Source of the DNA: an uncultured Paraprevotella sp.
Lineage (GTDB): Bacteria; Bacteroidota; Bacteroidia; Bacteroidales; Bacteroidaceae
Assembly (NCBI GenBank): GCA_900548345.1
Contig: URKA01000011.1
Span: forward strand, 11,906-75,905
Direction: 5' to 3'
DNA length: 64,000 nt
In this document: one piece after another, positions 51,085 to 60,772 of the stretch
Numbering within the stretch: position 1 is the stretch's first letter
Layout of the letters: the number at the start of each line of letters is the position of its first letter
Translations under genes and position numbers: made by a program
Notes under the pieces: generated by a model
Seen by the model: only the letters and a program-made list of their open reading frames with translations
What the model was told of the DNA's origin: nothing
The model's database searches: none

Positions 51085-52524
51085 CTACTTCCGGTGAAGC
51101 AGATAATGGATGCTTTCCTTGAATGTGACGGAACCCGACAGGCGCATAAGGAGCGTGTAGAGTGCCACCGCACCGGCAATCTTGGCCGTGAGCAGCAGAT
51201 AAAGGTTGCCGATACCTGCGGTGAGCCAGCCTACGGCGCACATCGTAAAGGCGGCGCATGCGGCATAGGGCAGGATGTCTTTTGCGGCCTGAAACCATGT
51301 GAGTCCGATCTCCCTGTGTATGAAGAACTGCCATACGGCCAGCCAGCAGATGTTGATGGCCACGTACCAGCAGGTCATGGCATACAGGCCGGCGGAACGG
51401 TTCAGGAGCATGACGGCCAGTTGCACGAGCGACAGCGAGACCGTGCTGTACATGAAAATCTGCGACTTACCCTTGCTGACCATCAGTTGGGCATACAGGC
51501 CCGAAATCACCGTGAATGCGCTGCCGATACACAGCATGCGCATCAGGTCGGCGCTGACAATCCATTTCTCGGTGATGGTGACAAGAATCAGCTCACGTGA
51601 GATGAACGACATGCCGAACAGAGTGGGGAATGCGATGAAGGCCGTGAAACGCAACATCTTGCGGAATATATGCCGTTGCCGCGCCTTTTCGTCCGCCACG
51701 TTGGCCAGTATGGGCTGCGCCACGTTGTTAATCATCCCGTAAATGAACTGGTAGCCCATGTAGTTCCATTTGTTGGCCTGGTTGAAGTCGCCCACTTTCC
51801 CTTCGCCGTAATACCGGCCCAGGATGACGGAGAGAAAGTTATTGTTGATGATTTGGAAGATGTTTGTGACCAATAGTTTACTGCTGAATCCCCACATCTC
51901 GCGTGCCGGCCGGAGGTTGAAGGTGAAGGTGGGGCGCCAGGGTGAGAAGTACCACAGGCAGGATGTCACCACAGCCACGTATATGTTGCTCTGTATGGCC
52001 AGACTCCAGTAACCGTAACCGTTGAAGGCCAGTGTGATGCCGGTGAGGTTGGACACGATGATGCCGATGAAAATCGCGATGGCCCGCTGTTTCACCATGA
52101 CGTGGCGGAAGAGATATGCGCTTTGTGCCGTTCCCATGCTGGATATGAGGAAGCCGAGAAAGGCCACGCGCGACAGCGGGATGAGTTCGGGCTGCTGGTA
52201 GAATGCCGCAATGAGGGGGGCGCAGAAGAAAAGGATGACATACAGTGAGATACCGATGAACAGGCTGCACCAGAACACGGCGTTGAAGTCCTCGTGACAG
52301 TCTTTTTTCCGGTTGGCCAGCGCGGCGATGAATCCGCTTTCCTGTAGGGTGGAGGCTGTGAGCGAGATGATGCTCAGCATGCCCACCATGCCGTAGTCTT
52401 CCCGTGTGAGCAGACGGGCCAGACAGATGCCGAACACCAGTCCTAAAAGTTGCTGCAGGCCGTTGCTGATTCCGCCCCAGAAAATTCCCTTGGCTGTTTT
52501 TTCCTTGAGTGAGTCCTCTGCCAT
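51085..52524 (-). CDS. wzx-like: Polysaccharide flippase (MOP/Wzx family)
   Basis: A 479-residue inner-membrane protein. I chose the ATG at 52524 (MAEDSLKEKTAKGIFWGGISNGLQQ); the open frame upstream crosses the promoter. Twelve or more hydrophobic segments are present, and LARLLTREDYGMVGMLSIISLTASTLQESGFIAALANRKK near the start is typical of the WzxC/polysaccharide-export branch of the MOP superfamily. It would flip lipid-linked repeat units to the periplasm. It is the only flippase in the cluster; no polymerase (Wzy) or chain-length regulator is seen in the window. Confidence 0.9.
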   Translation of the reverse strand: MAEDSLKEKTAKGIFWGGISNGLQQLLGLVFGICLARLLTREDYGMVGMLSIISLTASTLQESGFIAALANRKKDCHEDFNAVFWCSLFIGISLYVILFFCAPLIAAFYQQPELIPLSRVAFLGFLISSMGTAQSAYLFRHVMVKQRAIAIFIGIIVSNLTGITLAFNGYGYWSLAIQSNIYVAVVTSCLWYFSPWRPTFTFNLRPAREMWGFSSKLLVTNIFQIINNNFLSVILGRYYGEGKVGDFNQANKWNYMGYQFIYGMINNVAQPILANVADEKARQRHIFRKMLRFTAFIAFPTLFGMSFISRELILVTITEKWIVSADLMRMLCIGSAFTVISGLYAQLMVSKGKSQIFMYSTVSLSLVQLAVMLLNRSAGLYAMTCWYVAINICWLAVWQFFIHREIGLTWFQAAKDILPYAACAAFTMCAVGWLTAGIGNLYLLLTAKIAGAVALYTLLMRLSGSVTFKESIHYLLHRK

Positions 52525-52553
52525 TCCGATATGTGAGAGAATGATAACGCGGG

Positions 52554-52585
52554 CAAAGTTACGTTTTCTTTTCGGCTTTCCCAAA
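52554..52585 (-). promoter_or_regulatory. Promoter of the flippase gene
   Basis: On the minus strand TTTG is followed after 20 bp by TAACTTTG, matching the Bacteroidota consensus exactly. The predicted leader is about 20 nt. This placement supports the ATG at 52524 over the longer frame. Confidence 0.7.
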
Positions 52586-52693
52586 GGATGTTGCGTGATT
52601 TCGCGCCGTGTGCGTGCGAAATCACGCATGTTGCAATTTCATGCGTCATGCCGTGCATGCTCCTTCTTTGTGTACTTTTTGGCCGCATTTCTG

Positions 52694-52722
52694 TTTGAAA
52701 ATCCCTTTTTAAGATTCTTTTG
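52694..52722 (+). promoter_or_regulatory. Candidate promoter of the V/A-type ATPase operon
   Basis: TTTG at 52694-52697 and TTCTTTTG at 52715-52722 (one mismatch to TAnnTTTG) with a 17-bp spacer. The leader would be about 90 nt before the ATG at 52818. Confidence 0.4.
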
Positions 52723-52817
52723 TCAAAAGATTCCGATGATTCGTTTTACCATACGGGAAAATATGCCTAATTTTATCGGCAGAAATCAAAATGAAAAACA
52801 GAAAAACGTAAAACGAC

Positions 52818-53405
52818 ATGGAAAAGATTCAAGAATTGACCGATAAACTTTATCGCGAAGGCGTGGAGAAAGGCAATGCCGAAGGGCAACGGCTGGTGGA
52901 AGAGGCAAAGGCCGAAGCTGCCAGGATTATCGCCGAAGCCAAGGCGAAGGCCGAGGACATTGTGGCCGGAGCCAGAAAAGACGTTGAAGCGCTGAATGCG
53001 AACACAAAGTCGGAACTGAAACTCTACGCGGCGCAGGCACTCAATGCCCTGAAGAGCGAGGCTGCCAATGTGCTTACGGACAAGGTGGTGGCCGGTGCGG
53101 TAGGCAAACAGATGGCCGACAAGGATTTTCTCGGTGAATTTATGGTGGCCATGGCGCAGAACTGGGCATCGGGCGACGCTCCGGTGATTTCAACCGCTGA
53201 CGCCGAAGGGCTGAAAACCTATTTCCTGGCCCATGCCAAAGAATTGCTGGATAAAGGCGTGAAGATTGAACAAGTGAACGGCAAGCCGGCTTCGTTCTCC
53301 ATTTCTCCGGCAGACGGTTCGTATAAGATGAACTTCGGTGAAGAGGAGTTCGTGGCCTATTTCAAGGAGTTCCTGCGTCCGCAACTGGTGGAAATGTTGT
53401 TTTAA
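52818..53405 (+). CDS. atpE (ntpE-like): V/A-type ATPase subunit E (peripheral stalk)
   Basis: A 195-residue protein. The N-terminal about 90 residues form an Ala/Glu/Lys-rich coiled coil (GQRLVEEAKAEAARIIAEAK) and a globular C-terminal part follows, the usual layout of subunit E. It links the catalytic head to subunit I in the membrane. First gene of the operon; the next gene begins 9 bp downstream. Confidence 0.85.
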   Translation: MEKIQELTDKLYREGVEKGNAEGQRLVEEAKAEAARIIAEAKAKAEDIVAGARKDVEALNANTKSELKLYAAQALNALKSEAANVLTDKVVAGAVGKQMADKDFLGEFMVAMAQNWASGDAPVISTADAEGLKTYFLAHAKELLDKGVKIEQVNGKPASFSISPADGSYKMNFGEEEFVAYFKEFLRPQLVEMLF

Positions 53406-53414
53406 CCAGAGCTT

Positions 53415-54254
53415 ATGGGACATTATTATTGCCTGATGGCCGGCCTGCCCGACCTGTCGCTTGACGACAGCAAGGCCGCGCCTTCGATACAGGAACTGAA
53501 AGAAAACATGGAGGGGCAACTGACGAAAGCCGACAAGGCGTTGCTCGATGTGTTCTTCCTGCAATATGACTGCCGCAACCTGGTGGCACTGCTTAAAAAT
53601 CCGGAGGCGGAAACCGACCCGCGGGGCAACTACACGATGGAGCAGTATGTCGACTTGATGACATCGGCGCGTGAGATGAACTTCAATGTACACCGTTATC
53701 CGCCCTTCATGTCGAAGTTCGCACGTGATTACGCCTATAACAAGGATGTTGAAGGCTATTTCCCTTCAGATGTCATGATGCTGGAATATTACCGGTATGC
53801 CATGCAGGTGCCCAACAAGGTGATGGCGGAATGGTATGCGTTGAACGTGGACATCGCCAATATCCTTACGGCACTGATTGCCCGCAAGAACGGCTGGAAT
53901 GTTTCCGACTACATTATGGGCGGCGGCGAAGTCTGTGAGATGATACGCCACAACAACGGTAAGGATTTCGGGCTGGCGAATGAGTTCGACTATGTGAACG
54001 AACTGATGAAAATCGTGGACTGCGAGAATCCCGTGGAGAAAGAAAAGCGTATCGATGCCTTTAAATGTGTGTGGCTCGACGAGCATACATTCTTCGACCC
54101 CTTCTCGATAGAGGCCTTGTTTGCCTATATTGCCAAACTGGAACTGATGGAACGGTGGGCCTTGCTCGATGTGGAGACGGGGCGTGAGACATTCCGGCAG
54201 ATTATTGAGAATCTGCGGAGTGAGGCGCGTGTACCGGATGAATTTAAGAAATAA
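53415..54254 (+). CDS. DUF2764 protein, V/A-type ATPase subunit C-like
   Basis: A 279-residue protein beginning MGHYYCLMAGLPDLSLDD, the signature of the DUF2764 family found in this position of Bacteroidota and some other bacterial V-type ATPase operons. The mostly helical content and the repeated YF.R..N..N/WNVSDYI pattern fit an analogue of subunit C, which couples the central rotor to the proteolipid ring; that role is inferred from gene position, since no canonical subunit C gene is present. Confidence 0.8.
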   Translation: MGHYYCLMAGLPDLSLDDSKAAPSIQELKENMEGQLTKADKALLDVFFLQYDCRNLVALLKNPEAETDPRGNYTMEQYVDLMTSAREMNFNVHRYPPFMSKFARDYAYNKDVEGYFPSDVMMLEYYRYAMQVPNKVMAEWYALNVDIANILTALIARKNGWNVSDYIMGGGEVCEMIRHNNGKDFGLANEFDYVNELMKIVDCENPVEKEKRIDAFKCVWLDEHTFFDPFSIEALFAYIAKLELMERWALLDVETGRETFRQIIENLRSEARVPDEFKK

Positions 54255-54268
54255 AACAGAAAACAGAT

Positions 54269-56026
54269 ATGATAACAAAAGGAACTGTTAGAGGCGTCAT
54301 CGCCAATATGGTGACGCTTAGAGTGGACGGCCCCGTTTCGCAAGGCGAAATCTGCTACATCGAGACGGGTGGAGACCGTTTGATGGCCGAGGTGATTAAG
54401 GTAGTCGGCTCCGATGTGTATGTGCAGGTTTTCGAGAGTACACGCGGACTGAAAGTCGGCTCTCCGGCTGAATTTACAGGACACATGCTTGAGGTGAAAC
54501 TCGCACCGGGTATGTTGTCGAAGAATTTCGACGGTCTGCAGAACGACCTTGACAAGATGGACGGCGTATTCCTCAAGAGAGGGCAGTATACCGACCCGCT
54601 CGACGAGGACCGTATATGGGACTTTACGCCTATCGTAAAGCCGGGCGACAAGGTGCAGGCCTCCGACTGGCTGGGACAGGTGATGGAAAATTCGCAGCCG
54701 CTGAAAATCATGGCTCCGTTCCAGATGGAAGGAACGGCCACGGTGAAGACGGTTGTCCCCGCCGGACAGTATAAGATAAAAGATGTGATTGCCGTGCTCA
54801 CCGATGAGAACGGGCAGGATATTGAGGTGAACATGATCCAGCACTGGCCAGTGAAGTTCGCCATGATGAACTATAAGCAGAAGCCGCGTCCGTTCAAGTT
54901 GCTCGAAACGGGTGTGCGCACCATCGATACGATGAACCCCATCGTGGAAGGCGGTACGGGCTTTATTCCCGGTCCTTTCGGAACCGGAAAGACGGTGCTC
55001 CAGCATGCCATCTCCAAGCAGGCTGAGGCCGACATCGTGATTATTGCGGCTTGTGGTGAGCGTGCCAACGAGGTGGTGGAAATCTTTACCGAATTCCCCG
55101 AACTGGTTGACCCGCATACGGGACGTAAGCTGATGGAGCGTACCATTATCATCGCCAATACTTCCAACATGCCCGTGGCTGCCCGTGAGGCATCCGTGTA
55201 TACGGCCATGACCATGGCGGAGTATTATCGTGCCATGGGCTTGCGCGTGTTGCTGATGGCGGACTCCACATCACGTTGGGCGCAGGCGTTGCGCGAGATG
55301 TCCAACCGTATGGAGGAACTTCCCGGTCCCGATGCTTTCCCGATGGACCTTTCGGCCTTGATTTCAAACTTCTATGGTCGTGCCGGCTATGTATATCTGA
55401 ACAACGGCGAAGTAGGTTCCATTACCTTTATCGGTACGGTATCTCCTGCCGGCGGTAACCTGAAAGAGCCTGTGACGGAGAACACCAAGAAGGTGGCACG
55501 CTGTTTCTACGGATTGGAGCAGGAACGTGCCGACAAGAAACGTTATCCGGCAGTCAATCCCATTGATTCTTATTCCAAGTATCTGGAATATCCGGAGTTT
55601 GCCGAATATGTGGAGAAACGTATCGGAGCGGGCTGGATAGAGAAGGTGAACGGGCTGAAGACAAGGATGCAGCGCGGTAAGGAGATTGCCGAACAAATCA
55701 ATATCCTGGGTGACGACGGTGTGCCCGTGGATTACCATGTGACTTTCTGGAAATCGGAAATCATCGACTTTGTCATCCTGCAGCAGGATGCGTTCGATGA
55801 GGTGGATGCCATGACGCCGTTGGAACGTCAGGAAGAGATTCTGAATCTTGTGGTAGAGATTTGTGACACGGAGTTCACTTTCGACACGTTCCTCGATGTT
55901 GTGGACTACTTTAAAAAGATGATTAACCTTTGCAAGCAGATGAACTATTCGGTTTATAAGTCGGGACAGTATCACGACTTTAAGAGACAGGTCGAGGCGA
56001 TGCTTGCCGGACATAATAATAAATAA
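54269..56026 (+). CDS. atpA (ntpA-like): V/A-type ATPase catalytic subunit A
   Basis: A 585-residue protein with the Walker A loop GPFGTGKT at 235-242, the extra non-homologous region typical of subunit A before it (KILDPPF-type stretch around PGDKVQASDWLGQV), VIIAACGERANEVVEI, the Walker B region RVLLMADSTSRWAQALREMS and the C-terminal helical domain. It forms the ATP-binding hexamer with subunit B. Starts 14 bp after the DUF2764 gene. Confidence 0.97.
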   Translation: MITKGTVRGVIANMVTLRVDGPVSQGEICYIETGGDRLMAEVIKVVGSDVYVQVFESTRGLKVGSPAEFTGHMLEVKLAPGMLSKNFDGLQNDLDKMDGVFLKRGQYTDPLDEDRIWDFTPIVKPGDKVQASDWLGQVMENSQPLKIMAPFQMEGTATVKTVVPAGQYKIKDVIAVLTDENGQDIEVNMIQHWPVKFAMMNYKQKPRPFKLLETGVRTIDTMNPIVEGGTGFIPGPFGTGKTVLQHAISKQAEADIVIIAACGERANEVVEIFTEFPELVDPHTGRKLMERTIIIANTSNMPVAAREASVYTAMTMAEYYRAMGLRVLLMADSTSRWAQALREMSNRMEELPGPDAFPMDLSALISNFYGRAGYVYLNNGEVGSITFIGTVSPAGGNLKEPVTENTKKVARCFYGLEQERADKKRYPAVNPIDSYSKYLEYPEFAEYVEKRIGAGWIEKVNGLKTRMQRGKEIAEQINILGDDGVPVDYHVTFWKSEIIDFVILQQDAFDEVDAMTPLERQEEILNLVVEICDTEFTFDTFLDVVDYFKKMINLCKQMNYSVYKSGQYHDFKRQVEAMLAGHNNK

Positions 56027-56034
56027 GGAGTATT

Positions 56035-57363
56035 ATGGCAACAACAGCATTCCAAAAAGTATATACGAAAATCAGTCAGATAACCAAGGCGACGTGCTCG
56101 CTGAAAGCACAGGGCGTAGGTTATGACGAACTGGCTACCATCGACGGCAAGTTGGCACAGGTGGTGAAGATTATGGGCGATGACGTGACGCTTCAGGTGT
56201 TCGAAGGAACGGGAGGTATCCCGACCAATGCCGAAGTGGTGTTCCTGGGCAAGTCGCCTACCTTGAAGGTGAGCGACCAGCTGGCCGGACGTTTCTTCAA
56301 CGCCTACGGAAAGCCTATCGACGGCGGACCGGAAGTGGAAGGCCGTGAGGTGGAGACCGGCGGACCTTCTGTGAATCCCGTGCGTCGCCGTCAGCCGAGT
56401 GAGCTGATTGCAACGGGTATCGCCGGTATCGACTTGAACAATACGTTGGTGTCCGGACAGAAAATCCCGTTCTTTGCCGACCCCGACCAGCCGTTCAACG
56501 AGGTGATGGCCATGGTGGCCTTGCGTGCCAAGGCCGACAAGATTATCCTCGGCGGTATGGGTATGACAAACGATGACTATTATTTCTTCCGCAACACATT
56601 CTCCAATGCCGGTGCGCTCGACCGTATCATTTCGTTCATGAATACTACGGAAGACCCTGCCGTGGAGCGTCTGCTCGTACCGGACATGGCCCTGGCGGCT
56701 GCGGAATATTTTGCCGTGGAGAAGCATGAGAAGGTGCTTGTGCTGCTTACGGACATGACATCCTATGCCGACTCTCTGGCCATCGTGTCCAACCGTATGG
56801 ACCAGATTCCTTCGAAGGACTCCATGCCGGGTTCGCTTTATTCCGACCTGGCGAAGATTTACGAGAAGGCGGTGCAGTTCCCCGAAGAGGCAGGCGGAGG
56901 TTCCATTACGATTATTGCCGTGACGACATTGAGCGGCGGCGACATCACGCATGCCGTACCTGATAATACCGGTTACATCACAGAGGGACAGCTCTTCCTG
57001 CGTCGCGACAGTGATATCGGTAAGGTTATCGTCGATCCGTTCCGTTCGTTGTCCCGTCTGAAACAGCTCGTGGCCGGAAAGAAGACCCGTAAGGACCATT
57101 CTCAGGTGATGAATGCGGCCATCCGTCTTTATTCGGATGCGGCCAACGCCAAGACGAAGATGGAGAATGGTTTCGACTTGACGGAATACGACAACCGTTG
57201 CCTGGACTTTGCCCGTGAATATGCCGACAAGTTGCTGGCCATCGACGTGAACCTGGATACTACGGAGATGCTTGACGTGACTTGGAGCTTGTTCCGTAAG
57301 TACTTCAAACTGGAAGAAATCAATATCAAGAAGGAACTTACCGATGAGTTCTGGAAAGAATGA
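56035..57363 (+). CDS. atpB (ntpB-like): V/A-type ATPase regulatory subunit B
   Basis: A 442-residue protein, homolog of subunit A without a P-loop (IPFFADPDQPFNEVMAMVALRAK at the equivalent place). It has VLVLLTDMTSYADSLAIVSNRMDQIPSKDSMPGSLYSDLAKIYE, typical of subunit B. AAGGAG lies 8 bp before the ATG, an unusually clear Shine-Dalgarno site for this phylum. Its final codons lie inside a 19-bp sequence that is repeated 31 bp downstream, next to the inserted gene. Confidence 0.97.
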   Translation: MATTAFQKVYTKISQITKATCSLKAQGVGYDELATIDGKLAQVVKIMGDDVTLQVFEGTGGIPTNAEVVFLGKSPTLKVSDQLAGRFFNAYGKPIDGGPEVEGREVETGGPSVNPVRRRQPSELIATGIAGIDLNNTLVSGQKIPFFADPDQPFNEVMAMVALRAKADKIILGGMGMTNDDYYFFRNTFSNAGALDRIISFMNTTEDPAVERLLVPDMALAAAEYFAVEKHEKVLVLLTDMTSYADSLAIVSNRMDQIPSKDSMPGSLYSDLAKIYEKAVQFPEEAGGGSITIIAVTTLSGGDITHAVPDNTGYITEGQLFLRRDSDIGKVIVDPFRSLSRLKQLVAGKKTRKDHSQVMNAAIRLYSDAANAKTKMENGFDLTEYDNRCLDFAREYADKLLAIDVNLDTTEMLDVTWSLFRKYFKLEEINIKKELTDEFWKE

Positions 57364-57403
57364 AAGAGTGAAAGAATGAAAAATGAAAGAATGAAAGAGT
57401 GAA
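57354..57403 (+). repeat. 19-bp perfect direct repeat at the left edge of the inserted gene
   Basis: GAAAGAATGAAAGAGTGAA occurs at 57354-57372 (covering the end and stop of subunit B) and again at 57385-57403 (covering the GTG start of the four-helix-bundle gene), with 12 bp between. This may be a target duplication or slippage trace from insertion. Confidence 0.85.
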
Positions 57404-57752
57404 GGCGGACAATGTGATTCGGCAGAAAACTATGGACTTCGCTATTCGGATAATGAAGTTAAAACGTTTCCTACAGATGCGGAAGGAATTTGATATATCC
57501 GGCCAAGTAACCCGTTCCGGCACGGCAATAGGAGCATTGGTGAGGGAAGCCGAATATGCGGAGAGTAAACAGGATTTTATCCATAAAATGCGGATTGCGT
57601 TGAAAGAAGCAAACGAAACCTCATATTGGTTGGAACTGTTGTTCAAGACAGATGTGTTGGATGAGAATTCTTACGTGTCGATTAGTGAGGACAATGAAGA
57701 ACTGAAACGGATGTTAGTCTGTATCATCAATACTTCCCGTCGGTCTCTTTAA
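57399..57752 (+). CDS. Four-helix-bundle protein (23S rRNA intervening-sequence-protein family)
   Basis: A 117-residue protein with a GTG start (MKADNVIRQKTMDFAIRIMKLKRFL); an ATG at 57432 would remove the first helix turn. SGQVTRSGTAIGALVREAEYAESKQDFIHKMRIALKEANETSYWLELL is the diagnostic core of the four-helix-bundle/IVP family, the same fold as the Avd accessory proteins of diversity-generating retroelements. The molecular role is unknown; a basic nucleic-acid-binding surface is typical. It sits in the V-type ATPase operon between subunits B and D and has no known link to that enzyme. It is AT-richer than its neighbours and flanked by low-complexity GAAAGAATGAAA and TTAATTCTTAATTATTAATTT tracts, pointing to insertion. 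Confidence 0.85.
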   Translation: MKADNVIRQKTMDFAIRIMKLKRFLQMRKEFDISGQVTRSGTAIGALVREAEYAESKQDFIHKMRIALKEANETSYWLELLFKTDVLDENSYVSISEDNEELKRMLVCIINTSRRSL

Positions 57753-57780
57753 TTCTTTAATTCTTAATTATTAATTTCGC

Positions 57781-58383
57781 ATGATAAAGTTTCAATATAA
57801 CAAGACATCGCTCCAGCAAATCGAAAAGCAACTGAAGCTGCGGCAGCGTACCTTGCCCATTATCAAGAGCAAGGAGACGGCACTGCGGCTTGAGGTGAAG
57901 AAATGCAAGGCTGATGCGGTGTTGTTGGAAAAGGAACTGGAAAGGCAGATACAGGGATACGAGTCCATGTATGCGTTATGGGGGGAGTTCGACCCGTCGC
58001 TGGTGGCGCTCAAGGATGTGGAACTGAGTGTGAAGAAGATAGCGGGTGTCAGGGTACCCGTGCTGAATAACATTCGTCTTGAGGTCCGTCCTTTCGGTCT
58101 TTTCAGCAGCCCGAAGTGGTATTTCGACGGTATAAACCTGTTGCAGGGACTTGCCAAGACTGCGGTGGAACGTGAGTTCGTGCTGGCAAAACTTGACTTG
58201 CTGGAGCATGCGCGGAAGAAGACCACACAGAAGGTGAACCTGTTTGAAAAGGTGCAGATTCCGGGATTCCAGGAGGCTGTACGGAAGATTAAGCGGTTTA
58301 TGGAAGATGAGGAAAACCTGTCCAAGTCTTCGCAAAAAATTCTGAAGTCACTTCAGGAGAAAAGAAAGGAGGCCGAGGCATGA
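57781..58383 (+). CDS. atpD (ntpD-like): V/A-type ATPase subunit D (central rotor)
   Basis: A 200-residue protein, two long helices forming a coiled coil (QQIEKQLKLRQRTLPIIKSKETALRLEVKK at the start, REFVLAKLDLLEHARKKTTQKVNLFEK near the end), as in subunit D, the shaft that turns inside the A3B3 head. The stop overlaps the start of subunit I (ATGA at 58380-58383), so translation is coupled. A subunit F gene, which normally binds D, is absent from this operon. Confidence 0.92.
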   Translation: MIKFQYNKTSLQQIEKQLKLRQRTLPIIKSKETALRLEVKKCKADAVLLEKELERQIQGYESMYALWGEFDPSLVALKDVELSVKKIAGVRVPVLNNIRLEVRPFGLFSSPKWYFDGINLLQGLAKTAVEREFVLAKLDLLEHARKKTTQKVNLFEKVQIPGFQEAVRKIKRFMEDEENLSKSSQKILKSLQEKRKEAEA

Positions 58384-60260
58384 TTGAGAAAATGAAGAAA
58401 CTCACGTTTCTGGTAACGGCGAAAGAATACGAATATTTCCTGGCTACAATCCGGGAGATAGGAGTGGTACATGTGCAGGAACTCGGAAGCGGAGCCACCA
58501 GTGAGGAGTTCCGTGACGGTATGGAACAGGCGGAACGCTATAAGAATGCCTTTACTGCTTTGGACTTTGCCAGGGAAATGTATAAGACAAGCCGGTCTTA
58601 TGAACCGAAACGCATAGAGGGAATGTCTTCCGACGAGTTGGCGGCAGCCGGTGTAAGGGTGCTGGATGAACTGGAGGCGGAACTTGCCAACGAGAATACC
58701 TTGAAGCATAAGCTGGATGCAACGAGAAAGTGCATTCAGGCGTTGGAGCCTTGGGGGAATTTCGACTGGGACGGCGTGAACCGTCTGAACCAGGTAGGAT
58801 GCCAGGTGAACTTCTTTGCATGCCCTGCCAAGATGTTCAAAACGGAATGGCGTGACGAGTATTTTGCCGTGCCGGTCTCTGAATGGAAGAAGAAACTGTA
58901 TTTCGTGACATTCTCTGACGAACGTCCCGACATCTCGGCCGAGCGTCTGGAGCTTCCTGCAGAATCCCTTTCCTATTATAATAAGGAAGAGGGCGCATTG
59001 AAGGCTGCTTTTGAGGCTTCACATGAGCATGTCTTGCGCATCAATGCCGAAGCGCGGGAACTGCTGGCGGCGGCTCAGGTGGAGAATGAGAACAGGATTT
59101 CTTTGTCGAAGGTGCGTCTGAGTTCGGAATCTTTGGCCGGCGATGCCGTGCGGCTGATGGTGGGCTGGGTGCTTGAAGAGAAGTCGGATGAGGTGAAGGC
59201 TGTGATGGAGCGTGAGCACGTGTGCTATGAAATGGAAGATCCGGCTTTCGATGATGATGTTCCGGTAAAGGTGACGAACAACTCTTTCAATTCCTTGTTC
59301 GAACCTATTCTGCGAATGTATTCGTTGCCGAATTATCATGATGTAGACCCGTTGCCGGTGATGGCGCCTTTCTTTATGCTTTTCTTCGGATTGTGTATGG
59401 GTGATGCCGGCTATGGCGTGCTGATTCTGGCCATCAGCCTGATGATGAAACGTCGGTTGGGTGAGGATATGAAGGCTTTCTGCACATTGGGGGCGTTCCT
59501 CGGCACGATGACGATTGTCTGCGGATTGCTTACCGGCTCGTTCTTCGGTATCGACTTGTCAAAGCAGGAATGGGCTTTCCTAGCTCCCGTGAGACCGTAT
59601 TTTATCAACGACGCCAACTTTACCTTGTTCGGCTATAGTCCGATGATGGTCATTTCGGTGTTCATCGGCCTGATTCAGGTACTCATCGGTATGTGCATGA
59701 GTGCAGTCAAATCGATAAGACTCTACGGATGGAAATTCGGTATAGGCAAGTTCTCGTGGGTAACGGCACTTGTATCTGCCATCATCTGTTTCGGCCTGCC
59801 GGAATGTGGGGTTGCGTTGCCTATGGCTGTCACGTATCTGCTTTACGGCTTGATAGGCGTCAGTGCGCTGGGCATCTATTTCTACAATGCCCCCGACAAG
59901 AACATCCTGATGAACTTTGGTTCCGGCATCTGGGGTACTTATAATATGGCGACCGGTCTGTTGGGTGACTTGCTCTCTTACATCCGCTTGTTTGCTCTCG
60001 GCCTGACGGGCGGCGTGCTGGGCGGCGTGTTCAATGAGCTGGCCTTTACTATGACAGAGTCTTTGCCTTGGCTTGTCCGCTGGTTACCTCTGTTGATTAT
60101 CCTCTTGTTGGGACACGGCATCAATATTGCATTGTGTATGATCAGCTCATTTGTTCATCCCATGCGACTGACTTTCGTGGAATACTTCAAGAACGCCGAG
60201 TTTGAGGGTGGCGGCAAAGAATATTCACCCTTCAGAATAAAGACTTATAAAAGGAAATAA
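58380..60260 (+). CDS. atpI (ntpI-like): V/A-type ATPase membrane subunit I (a)
   Basis: A 626-residue protein with a cytoplasmic N-terminal half (coiled regions to about 310) and a C-terminal membrane half with about seven to eight helices (MAPFFMLFFGLCMGDAGYGVLIL onward). The conserved SYIRLFALGLTGG contains Arg536, the essential arginine of the a-type half channels. It works with the proteolipid ring to move protons or Na+ across the inner membrane. Confidence 0.94.
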   Translation: MIEKMKKLTFLVTAKEYEYFLATIREIGVVHVQELGSGATSEEFRDGMEQAERYKNAFTALDFAREMYKTSRSYEPKRIEGMSSDELAAAGVRVLDELEAELANENTLKHKLDATRKCIQALEPWGNFDWDGVNRLNQVGCQVNFFACPAKMFKTEWRDEYFAVPVSEWKKKLYFVTFSDERPDISAERLELPAESLSYYNKEEGALKAAFEASHEHVLRINAEARELLAAAQVENENRISLSKVRLSSESLAGDAVRLMVGWVLEEKSDEVKAVMEREHVCYEMEDPAFDDDVPVKVTNNSFNSLFEPILRMYSLPNYHDVDPLPVMAPFFMLFFGLCMGDAGYGVLILAISLMMKRRLGEDMKAFCTLGAFLGTMTIVCGLLTGSFFGIDLSKQEWAFLAPVRPYFINDANFTLFGYSPMMVISVFIGLIQVLIGMCMSAVKSIRLYGWKFGIGKFSWVTALVSAIICFGLPECGVALPMAVTYLLYGLIGVSALGIYFYNAPDKNILMNFGSGIWGTYNMATGLLGDLLSYIRLFALGLTGGVLGGVFNELAFTMTESLPWLVRWLPLLIILLLGHGINIALCMISSFVHPMRLTFVEYFKNAEFEGGGKEYSPFRIKTYKRK

Positions 60261-60281
60261 CAAAATCAATTAATTATTTAA

Positions 60282-60752
<471 letters not shown>

Positions 60753-60772
60753 CGAAACTTTTGTAGATGGAA

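Noticed and set aside
53426..58498. Several short minus-strand frames inside the ATPase operon
   Set aside because: All are antisense to well-supported ATPase genes and show no domain.
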